NCBI GenBank assembly: GCA_964432485.1
Contig: CAYSNP010000009.1
Coordinates: forward strand, 1-55,888
From: CAYSNP01 sp964432485
Lineage (GTDB): Bacteria > Bacillota > Clostridia > Christensenellales > DTU072
DNA: 55,888 nt
Direction: 5' to 3'
Shown: in pieces, positions 49,559 to 55,888 of the stretch
Layout: every line of letters begins with the position of its first letter
Numbering within the stretch: the stretch's first letter is position 1
Translations under genes and position numbers: made by a program
The notes under the pieces: model-generated
Database searches by the model: none
Seen by the model: the letters and a program-made list of their open reading frames with translations, nothing else
Told to the model about the DNA's origin: nothing

Positions 49559-50509
49559 ATGGATATTTCATCCTATAAACCTACTTATAAGCTAAACAAT
49601 AAGCACTTATTGACATTGCGTGATTATTCTACAGAAGAAATCTATGAGATTTTATGCCTTGCCAAAGAGATAAAGGAAGAATATAAAGCAAACATTCCCC
49701 GCCCTTCTCTTGCTGGCAAAGTGCTTGCAATGATATTTGCCAAAGCATCTACCCGCACACGCCTATCCTTTGAAATGGGTATGTGGCAGTTGGGCGGTGC
49801 AAGTATGTTTTTGTCAGCGTACGATATTCAAATGGGCAAAAGCGAAACTATTTCGGATACTGCTAAAGTGATTTCCAGAATGGGAGTTAGCGGACTTATG
49901 ATTCGTACCTACAAACACGCTGATGTAGAAACTTTTGCGGAGTTTTCGGATATTCCTATTATCAACGGATTGACCGACGACTATCACCCTTGCCAAGCAC
50001 TGGCTGATGTTATGACAGGCTGGGAAAAGAAAGGACATATTAAAGGGCTAAAAATGGTATATATGGGCGACGGCAACAATGTTACCCATTCCTTAATGGT
50101 GATAAGCGCAAAGCTAGGTATAGACTTTGTAGCAATTTGCCCTAAAAATTACTCCCCAAGCGAAGAAGTATATAATTACTGCAAAAGCATTGGAGGCAAA
50201 GTTAAGGTTACCGACCAAATCAAAGGCAATTTACAAGGTGCTGATATAGTGTATACAGATGTGGTGTTTAGCATGGGGCAACCAAAAAGTAAAGAAAAGG
50301 CTTTTGCACTTTTGCCCTATCAAGTAAATGATACCGTTATGGAAAAAGCAGGACCTGATGCGCTCTTTATGCATTGTATGCCGGCGCATAGGGAAGAAGA
50401 AGTGACAACAAGCGTAATTGACGGACCGCAAAGCGTAATTTTGGATGAAGCGGAGAATCGCCTGCACGCTCAAAAAGCGGTGTTGGAGCTGCTGCTAAAG
50501 AATTACTAG
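49559..50509 (+). CDS. argF: Ornithine carbamoyltransferase
   Basis: 316 aa. Makes citrulline from ornithine and carbamoyl phosphate. 'KASTRTRLSFEMGM' (carbamoyl-phosphate loop), 'DYHPCQALADVMT', 'YMGDGNNVTHS', 'MHCMPAHREEEV' all present, giving an OTC rather than an aspartate carbamoyltransferase. Start at the ATG following GGAGG (49546-49550); an earlier ATG at 49544 overlaps carB. Confidence 0.95.
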   Translation: MDISSYKPTYKLNNKHLLTLRDYSTEEIYEILCLAKEIKEEYKANIPRPSLAGKVLAMIFAKASTRTRLSFEMGMWQLGGASMFLSAYDIQMGKSETISDTAKVISRMGVSGLMIRTYKHADVETFAEFSDIPIINGLTDDYHPCQALADVMTGWEKKGHIKGLKMVYMGDGNNVTHSLMVISAKLGIDFVAICPKNYSPSEEVYNYCKSIGGKVKVTDQIKGNLQGADIVYTDVVFSMGQPKSKEKAFALLPYQVNDTVMEKAGPDALFMHCMPAHREEEVTTSVIDGPQSVILDEAENRLHAQKAVLELLLKNY

Positions 50510-50532
50510 AATATTTATTAACTCATAAAAGA

Positions 50533-50562
50533 AAAGGCAATGCGTTTTTCTGCATTGCCTTT
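50533..50562. terminator. Bidirectional terminator between argF and argH
   Basis: AAAGGCAATGC (50533-50543) pairs with GCATTGCCTTT (50552-50562). On the minus strand TTTTCTTTT follows; on the plus strand a T-rich but interrupted tail. Confidence 0.88.
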
Positions 50563-50577
50563 GTCATAATTTTTATT

Positions 50578-51954
50578 TTAGAGCGCTGCTAATCTTTTGC
50601 TTAACTTTTCCAGCGACTCTTTAATTGCTTGCGGTGCTGTTCCGCCCGCAGAGTTGCGCTTATTAACAATTTCTTTAATATCAATGGCTTTATATATATC
50701 TTGCTCAAATAGATTATTGAAATTTTTAAGTTCGGCAAGCGTTAACTCCTCTATAGCTTTACCAGCATCTATACAATAGCTAACTATTTCTCCGCTAAGT
50801 TTATATGCATCCCTAAAAGGTATCCCCTTTTGTGATAGATAATCAGCTAAATCAGTAGCGTTTAAGTACCCTGATTTTGTCGACGCAAGCATTTTATCAG
50901 CATTAAAGACGGCGGTCTGCAACATTTTTTCCATTAGCAATAAACTGGCAATCAAGTCCTTTTCGCAATTTAGTAGCAGCTCTTTGTCCTCTTGTAAATC
51001 CTTATTATATGCAAGCGGCAACCCCTTTAATAAGGCAAGCATTGCAGTAAGAGAGCCTATTGCCTTTGCGCTTTTGCCCCTAATCAGCTCCGCTATATCC
51101 GGATTCTTTTTTTGAGGCATTATACTGCTGCCGGTAGAGTAGGCATCAGATAGTGTAATGTAGCTGTATTCGTTGCTTGCCCAAGTGATAATCTCCTCGC
51201 TAAGCCTGGACAGGTGTATAAATGTAGTATTTGCGGCAAAGAGGTACTCCAGCGCAAAATCCCTGTCGGCAACGCTGTCCATTGCATTGCCGGTAATGCC
51301 GCAAAACCCCAATTTTTCGGCTACCTGCTCTCTACTAATAGCAAAAGTAGTCCCTGCAAGAGCGCCTGCGCCCAAAGGACAAAGTAAGGCATGCTTTAAG
51401 GCATCATTAAAACGCACAAGGTCTCGGGCAAACATATACGCATAAGCGGCAAGGTGGAATCCTAAAGTAATAGGTTGCGCTTTTTGCATATGAGTAAATC
51501 CGGGCATATAGGTGTAAAGATGCTCATTGCTTTTGGCTATTAAGGTATCAATTAAAGATTTAAGCGCAAGGTTAACTTTCTTTATAGATTTAATTACATA
51601 GAGCTTAAAATCGGTAGCCACTTGGTCATTGCGGCTGCGTGCAGTATGCAGGCGTTTGCCTGCTTCTCCAATTTTTTTAATAAGCTGAACTTCTATAAAA
51701 GTATGAATATCTTCCGCATCTTTAATAATCAAAGTGCCGCTATCTATTTCGCCTTTAATTTCCAGTAAACCCTTAACTATATTTTCGCTGTCCTCTTTAG
51801 AAAGGATATTGCATTCGCCAAGCATTTCGGCATGGGCAATGCTGCCCTCTATATCCTCTGCATAAAGCGCTTTATCAATAGGAAGCGAATTGTTAAACTC
51901 TCCAGCAAGCGCATCAATTTCTTGAGTTAGCCTGCCTTTCCATAACTTATCCAT
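50578..51954 (-). CDS. argH: Argininosuccinate lyase
   Basis: 458 aa. Fumarase/aspartase superfamily. 'MDKLWKGRLTQEIDALAGEF' N-terminus, 'HTARSRNDQVATDFKLY', 'PGFTHMQKAQPI', signature 'GSSIMPQKKNPDIAEL'. Start at 51954, where ATGGATAA overlaps the argG stop by 8 nt; an upstream in-frame ATG at 51993 has no ribosome site. Confidence 0.95.
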   Translation of the reverse strand: MDKLWKGRLTQEIDALAGEFNNSLPIDKALYAEDIEGSIAHAEMLGECNILSKEDSENIVKGLLEIKGEIDSGTLIIKDAEDIHTFIEVQLIKKIGEAGKRLHTARSRNDQVATDFKLYVIKSIKKVNLALKSLIDTLIAKSNEHLYTYMPGFTHMQKAQPITLGFHLAAYAYMFARDLVRFNDALKHALLCPLGAGALAGTTFAISREQVAEKLGFCGITGNAMDSVADRDFALEYLFAANTTFIHLSRLSEEIITWASNEYSYITLSDAYSTGSSIMPQKKNPDIAELIRGKSAKAIGSLTAMLALLKGLPLAYNKDLQEDKELLLNCEKDLIASLLLMEKMLQTAVFNADKMLASTKSGYLNATDLADYLSQKGIPFRDAYKLSGEIVSYCIDAGKAIEELTLAELKNFNNLFEQDIYKAIDIKEIVNKRNSAGGTAPQAIKESLEKLSKRLAAL

Positions 51955-53182
51955 TTTTCCCTTTTCCAATAAGTTTTTCTTTATAATCTCCAATTTTCAT
52001 TGCCCGCACTTGCAGCGGCAACCCAAACAAATTGATAAATCCTGCGCTATCTTTTTGCTCATAAACCTCGTCTTCTCCAAAAGTAGCAATATCAAGGTCG
52101 TGTAAGGAGTAGGGGCTTTTTTTGCCGGCAGGAATAATATTGCCTTTGTATAACTTTAGTTTAACCGTCCCTGTAACCGTTGCTTGTGTGCTGTCCACAA
52201 ATGCCATAATTGCATCCATAAGCGGGGTATACCAATTGCCGTCATACGCTAAATCTGCAAATTTAACAGCAATTTCTTGCTTATAGTGTAAGGTATTCCG
52301 GTCAAGACATATCTCCTCCAGCTCATCATGAGCTTGCATAAGTATAGTGCCGCCAGGAGTCTCATATACACCACGTGATTTCATGCCTACAAGCCTGTTC
52401 TCCACTATATCCGCTATGCCGATAGCATGCTTTGCACCAAGCGTGTTTAGATTTTCAAGCAATTCAACGGGAGGCAGCTTAGTACCGTTAACAGCTACGG
52501 GTATCCCTTTTTCAAAGTCAATAGTAACATATTCGGCAGCATCCGGAGCTTGCTCGGGAGTATTGCTAATCAATAAAAGGTCGTTTTGCTTTTCATTCCA
52601 AGGGTCTTCTAAATCGTGTCCCTCGTAGGATATATGCAGCAAATTGCGGTCCATAGAATAGGGACGCTTTTTAGTTGCGGAAATAGGCACACCTTTTGCG
52701 GTAGCGTAATCAATAGCCTCTTCTCTGCTTTTTATGTCCCAAATGCGCCAAGGGGCAATAATTTTAGTTTGAGGGCGCAACGCTTTTATGGTCAGCTCAA
52801 ACCGTACCTGGTCATTACCCTTGCCTGTGCAACCGTGACATATAGCATCAGCGCCTTCTTCGTTAGCAATTTCTACCAATGCTTTTGCTATTAAAGGGCG
52901 GGCGATAGATGTGCCAAGCAAATACTTTTTTTCGTAAAGCCCTCCGGCTTTTATTAAGGGGTACACAAAATCAGTTACAAACTCCTCTTTTAAGTCCTTA
53001 ATATACAGCTTAGAAGCACCGGATTTAACAGCCTTTTCGTGCAGTCCCGACAGCTCCTCACCTTGCCCCACATCGGCCGCCATAGCTATTACTTCGCAAT
53101 CATAGTTTTCCTTTAACCAGGGAATAATAATTGAGGTGTCCAGCCCGCCCGAATACGCAAGCGCTATTTTCATCTTTGCCAT
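51947..53182 (-). CDS. argG: Argininosuccinate synthase
   Basis: 411 aa. ATP-dependent ligation of citrulline and aspartate. N-type PP-loop 'ALAYSGGLDTSIIIPWL', 'ADVGQGEELSGL', 'HGCTGKGNDQVRFEL'; C-terminal oligomerisation helix. ATG at 53182 follows GAAGGATGG; a second ATG three codons later is less well placed. Confidence 0.97.
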   Translation of the reverse strand: MAKMKIALAYSGGLDTSIIIPWLKENYDCEVIAMAADVGQGEELSGLHEKAVKSGASKLYIKDLKEEFVTDFVYPLIKAGGLYEKKYLLGTSIARPLIAKALVEIANEEGADAICHGCTGKGNDQVRFELTIKALRPQTKIIAPWRIWDIKSREEAIDYATAKGVPISATKKRPYSMDRNLLHISYEGHDLEDPWNEKQNDLLLISNTPEQAPDAAEYVTIDFEKGIPVAVNGTKLPPVELLENLNTLGAKHAIGIADIVENRLVGMKSRGVYETPGGTILMQAHDELEEICLDRNTLHYKQEIAVKFADLAYDGNWYTPLMDAIMAFVDSTQATVTGTVKLKLYKGNIIPAGKKSPYSLHDLDIATFGEDEVYEQKDSAGFINLFGLPLQVRAMKIGDYKEKLIGKGKNG

Positions 53183-53215
53183 AGATTAACCATCCTTCTT
53201 TAATGATATAAGAGT

Positions 53216-53244
53216 ATTATACATAATTATGAATATTTATACAA
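53216..53244 (-). promoter_or_regulatory. argG promoter with overlapping ArgR-type box
   Basis: On the minus strand TTGTAT (53244-53239), 17-bp spacer, TATAAT (53221-53216). The box at 53243-53230 (TGTATAAATATTCA) differs from the argD box at one position of 14. Confidence 0.75.
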
Positions 53245-53324
53245 CCAAATTGCATAACATTTTCTTTTCTTATCAAAACTTTCTATTCCAAACAAGCAGA
53301 TATTTGCGTCAACCTAAATTATTA

Positions 53325-53353
53325 TTGCTTTTTTTTATGTTTTATAGTATTAT
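53325..53353 (+). promoter_or_regulatory. Sigma-A promoter of the 53381 membrane protein
   Basis: TTGCTT (53325-53330), 17-bp spacer, TATTAT (53348-53353), 27 bp before the ATG with GGAGGTG between. Confidence 0.65.
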
Positions 53354-53380
53354 TTTATGCGTAGACATTGGAGGTGCGTT

Positions 53381-54085
53381 ATGGCTAAACGAGAAAAAAA
53401 GAATAAGCGATACCTTAGAGGGCGGCTTGTGCCTTTTATTTCTTTATGCGGTAGCTTGATTTTTATTTTACTTTATTTTGGCAACTTTGTAGCAGGAGCA
53501 AAAGGGATAAACGGTTTTAATATATCTTTGGGATTAGTGGATTGGCCTATTTTAAGCGGATTTAATATTGCTCGCAACGGGATATATTATCAAGAGTTTT
53601 TTAACCAGTTGGATTTAAGCCTAAAACCTTTTGCCTTTGACAAGTTTCTCTCTGTACTTGGGGTCTATCTTTTGCCGCTGGGCGCAACTTTTGGGCTAAT
53701 AAGCGCTGCTCTTAATTTTATTTTTTCAGCAAAAAATCTGCTTTTTGGCAAAGTAAAGATTAAGCTGGAGAAACTTAGCTTAAATATGCTGATAGGCAGT
53801 GTGCTAAGTATTTTTTGCATCCCTGCATTAATTTCTGGGCAAACTTATTTTGAAGGTTTTGGAGATTTTTTAATATTTAAGACACCGATTAAGGCAGGCG
53901 TATTTGGGTTGCTTGCAGTCCTTGATGCTGCCTTGCTCTTTATATTTCCTTACTTTGTCAGAGTAATGTATCGAATTAATTACCGCATAAATACTCTTGA
54001 ACAGGATAGTATGGCAAGAGCTACTGATAAGGCCGCCTATAAGAGAAGGAAGCGTTATGACAGGGGTTACAAATCCTTTAGATAA
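53381..54085 (+). CDS. Four-helix membrane protein of unknown function
   Basis: 234 aa. Basic N-terminus, membrane helices at about 16-38, 88-117, 133-152 and 170-198, and a basic cytosolic tail rich in Arg/Lys ('KAAYKRRKRYDRGYKSFR'). The loop between helices 1 and 2 (about 40-87) is probably outside and aromatic-rich. I do not recognise the family. ATG at 53381 follows TTGGAGGTG; a longer frame from 53357 has no ribosome site. A terminator follows at 54096. Confidence 0.75.
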   Translation: MAKREKKNKRYLRGRLVPFISLCGSLIFILLYFGNFVAGAKGINGFNISLGLVDWPILSGFNIARNGIYYQEFFNQLDLSLKPFAFDKFLSVLGVYLLPLGATFGLISAALNFIFSAKNLLFGKVKIKLEKLSLNMLIGSVLSIFCIPALISGQTYFEGFGDFLIFKTPIKAGVFGLLAVLDAALLFIFPYFVRVMYRINYRINTLEQDSMARATDKAAYKRRKRYDRGYKSFR

Positions 54086-54095
54086 AACAGTAAAG

Positions 54096-54123
54096 AGGCG
54101 GGTTAGCAAGACTCGCCTTTTTT
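54096..54123 (+). terminator. Terminator of the membrane protein gene
   Basis: AGGCGGGT (54096-54103) pairs with ACTCGCCT (54111-54118) with one G-U, then six Ts. Its end overlaps the sigF stop codon on the other strand. Confidence 0.85.
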
Positions 54124-54835
54124 AAGGGATTAACTCTTTTCGCATAGCTTCTATAATCTTGCTTTCCAGTCTTGACACTTGAACTTGACTGACTCCTAAC
54201 TCACCGGCAATTTCGCTTTGCGTCTTGTCCCGAAAATACCGCAGTATAATTATCTTTTTATCTCGCTCGTCTAACTTTGCTATTAGGTCTTTAAGCAGCA
54301 TTTTATCAATAGTTTCTTCCAAACTGCCCTTTGCGCTAAGGCGGTCTACCAAACTAAGCCCATCATCGTTTTCTTGATAAATAGAGATAGGATAATGGCT
54401 GCTTTCCATAGTTATCACCACATCTTCTCGCTCCATATTAAAAGCAAGTGCAATATCCTCTACAGTAGGCTCTTTTTTATGTTCCTGTCTAAAGTTTTCT
54501 ATAAATGCATTGAATTTCATAGACATATTTTTCATAGAACGGCTTACTTTTATTGCTCCGTCGTCACGAATAAAGCGTTTTATCTCGCCGGCAATCATTG
54601 GCACAGCATAAGTGCTAAATTTTACATTATAAGATGTGTCAAAATTGTTAATAGCTTTAATAAGCCCTAATGTTCCAAGTTGCATAAGGTCATCATACTC
54701 CACTTGCTTATTGGTGTATCTGCGTACAATACTTTTAATAAGCGGAGTATTATGTTTCAATATTTCTGCTTTTGCTTCTATTTCTCCGTTTTGTGCCTGT
54801 TCAATTAGCTTTAGTATATCTTCATTGCTAAGCAT
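54122..54835 (-). CDS. sigF: Sporulation sigma factor SigF
   Basis: 237 aa. Forespore-specific RNA polymerase sigma factor. Region 2 'YDDLMQLGTLGLIKAINNFD', 'VKFSTYAVPMIAGEIKRFIR', 'AIKVSRSMKN'; region 3; region 4 helix-turn-helix 'TQSEIAGELGVSQVQVSRLE'. SigF and SigG are alike; the operon position after spoIIAB identifies SigF. AAGGAAAG site, 6 bp after spoIIAB. Confidence 0.95.
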   Translation of the reverse strand: MLSNEDILKLIEQAQNGEIEAKAEILKHNTPLIKSIVRRYTNKQVEYDDLMQLGTLGLIKAINNFDTSYNVKFSTYAVPMIAGEIKRFIRDDGAIKVSRSMKNMSMKFNAFIENFRQEHKKEPTVEDIALAFNMEREDVVITMESSHYPISIYQENDDGLSLVDRLSAKGSLEETIDKMLLKDLIAKLDERDKKIIILRYFRDKTQSEIAGELGVSQVQVSRLESKIIEAMRKELIP

Positions 54836-54841
54836 CTTTCC

Positions 54842-55258
54842 TTATGCCAACTGCTTTTTCATTTGCACTGTAGTACCGGTAAGGGGCTTGCTAAGCACGC
54901 TAAGCCCATCCATAAAAGAGCGCATAATAGTAAAGCCCAGCCCGCTGCGCTCCTCAATTTTGGCAGTAGTAAAGAAGTCTTTTAGCGCCATTTCTACATT
55001 TTCTATGCCGCAACCGCTATCAATTATTGTCAGGTAAAGCATATGGCTCTTTATTTCTGCCTCTATGGTGACTTCTCCTTCTGAACCTTTATATCCGTGA
55101 ATAATAGCATTGGTAACCGCTTCGCTAACTGCAGTCTTTATATCGCTAATAATATCCATTGTAGGATTTTCGCTTACGCAAAATGCTCCGACCACGCTAC
55201 GGGCAAAGCTAAGATTTTTTTCTATTGCTTTGAATTTTAATGTCATTTTATTTTCCAT
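54842..55258 (-). CDS. spoIIAB: Anti-sigma F factor SpoIIAB
   Basis: 138 aa. GHKL kinase/anti-sigma that holds SigF until released by SpoIIAA. N-box 'EAVTNAIIHGY', ATP lid 'IIDSGCGIENV', 'ERSGLGFTIM'. ATG at 55258 chosen because 'MENKMTLKFKAIEKN' aligns with Bacillus SpoIIAB and GGAGG lies six bases before it; the upstream ATG at 55270 itself contains that site. Confidence 0.96.
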   Translation of the reverse strand: MENKMTLKFKAIEKNLSFARSVVGAFCVSENPTMDIISDIKTAVSEAVTNAIIHGYKGSEGEVTIEAEIKSHMLYLTIIDSGCGIENVEMALKDFFTTAKIEERSGLGFTIMRSFMDGLSVLSKPLTGTTVQMKKQLA

Positions 55259-55269
55259 TTCAGCCTCCA

Positions 55270-55578
55270 TTATCTAACTTTGGGGATAATTGAATATATG
55301 CCGCTTACATTCAACAGCCTATCAATTTGGCGTGAGGGTTGCTCTATAAAAATAGGCACGCCTTGAGCACGCAATTGCTTATAGCGGGATAGCAGCACCC
55401 CAAGAAAAGTACTGTCCACAAATTGCAACCCGCCCATATTAAGGATAACCTTATTTAGCGGGCGGGCGCTAAGTAAACTGTTAAAACGCAATCTTACCTC
55501 AATTGCTTTACTTTGGTCAATTTCTCCGGAAAGGAAGATATATAAATCCCCATCCTTATTTTTACTTTCAATTTGCAT
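55270..55578 (-). CDS. spoIIAA: Anti-anti-sigma factor SpoIIAA
   Basis: 102 aa. STAS domain. 'LSGEIDQSKA' (D21 matches the conserved Asp) and the phosphoserine S56 in 'FVDSTFLGVLLSRY'. In Bacillus the motif is 'MDSSGLG', so the two residues after the phosphoserine are changed (Ser to Thr, Gly to Phe). Start at 55578 follows TGGAGG; the longer frame from 55611 has no ribosome site. No clear sigma-H promoter was seen upstream. Confidence 0.95.
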   Translation of the reverse strand: MQIESKNKDGDLYIFLSGEIDQSKAIEVRLRFNSLLSARPLNKVILNMGGLQFVDSTFLGVLLSRYKQLRAQGVPIFIEQPSRQIDRLLNVSGIYSIIPKVR

Positions 55579-55611
55579 AATGCCTCCATAGCAAATTATA
55601 ATGTAAACCAA

Positions 55612-55888
55612 GACAATAAAAATGCTTTATTTTGGCAAGTTTTAGGGTTTTTTGCTAAAACGAATAAACTAATTCAGCCCATTATATATGTAAACAAATA
55701 TATCAATCTGGACTCACATAAGCATAGCCCTTTTATTGCATATAGCGATAGAAACAAAGTAATCCAATACTTGCGTCAGCCTACTCCCCGTCATTGCGAA
55801 CGGTAGTGAAGCAATCCAGTTCCCCAGTGCCTTGCTCTTCGTCATTGCGCGGATTCTCAAAAGCCTTCCCCCTTTGCCTATTGCATTT
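55612..55888. repeat. Non-coding tail with GTCATTGCG-type repeats
   Basis: No gene is supported in this stretch. CGTCATTGCG occurs at 55789-55798 and again at 55840-55849. The first copy continues into 'AACGGTAGTGAAGCAATCCAG', so ATTGC (55793-55797) and GCAAT (55811-55815) form an imperfect hairpin. This resembles widespread REP/MITE-like intergenic repeats of other bacteria. The repeat appears cut by the window end, so the full unit cannot be seen. Confidence 0.6.

Noticed and set aside
53183..53380. Small ORF at 53229-53459 between argG and the membrane protein
   Set aside because: It has no ribosome site and crosses the promoter and start of the next gene in another frame.
55573..55806. 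77-aa plus-strand frame at the window end
   Set aside because: No ribosome site, low-complexity composition, and it runs into the repeat.
1..55888. CRISPR arrays, tRNA/rRNA genes, IS elements, prophage or defence islands
   Set aside because: Looked for regular repeats, tRNA T-loop sequence and transposase or integrase motifs; none were seen.

Overview
The window is one continuous stretch of bacterial chromosome of low to moderate GC, carrying almost only conserved housekeeping genes. Gene content and order point to an endospore-forming (or recently spore-forming) member of the Bacillota, class Clostridia or a relative: a spoIIAA-spoIIAB-sigF operon, lepA-hemW-hrcA-grpE-dnaK-dnaJ-prmA-rsmE-mtaB, ylxM-ffh-rpsP-khpA-rimM-trmD, dprA-topA-trmFO-hslVU, a TPP riboswitch before thiT, and Shine-Dalgarno sites close to AAGGAGG. 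I cannot name a genus from the sequence. No rRNA, tRNA, CRISPR array, IS element or prophage was seen.

Layout. 1-4792: a truncated membrane protein, a PdaB-like polysaccharide deacetylase, a two-OB-fold SSB-like protein, then an overlapping yggS-sepF-lspA-rluD run. 4802-10013: the SRP/ribosome-maturation operon ylxM-ffh-rpsP-khpA-rimM-trmD-rbgA-rnhB-yraN. 10051-12678: rplS with its own promoter and a structured leader, then a lipoprotein/GT-C-like membrane fusion. 12767-24454: a long tightly packed run comM-dprA-topA-trmFO-hslV-hslU-hisS-aspS-rseC-like-trx. 24476-28601: glyA-iscS-iscU, then a metallophosphoesterase. 28600-30172 (minus): LUD protein, GlpQ-like phosphodiesterase and an unlisted 34-aa ORF. 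30234-41141: lepA-hemW and the heat-shock operon with a variant CIRCE operator. 41191-45058: rpsU (reversed), a DUF4424-like membrane protein, a YfbR-like HD protein, thiT and a degenerate ABC ATPase. 45104-53244: arginine genes argD-carB-argF facing argH-argG, with matching ArgR-type promoters. 53325-55888: a membrane protein, the spoIIA operon (minus), and a non-coding tail with a GTCATTGCG-type repeat.

Regulation is unusually readable. Many promoters have a -35, a 16-17 bp spacer, a -10 and often an extended TGn. At three genes the -10 lies only 6-7 nt before the start codon, predicting leaderless mRNAs. At two others a hairpin spans the predicted start site and includes or abuts the next gene's Shine-Dalgarno.

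I did not find a clearly new multi-gene system. The most unusual items are the ABC ATPase that has lost its signature, Walker B glutamate, D-loop and H-loop residues; a perfect 16-bp inverted repeat inside mtaB; the variant CIRCE with a second overlapping palindrome; and the twin arg promoters. All functional calls rest on reading motifs by eye; no database search was run.
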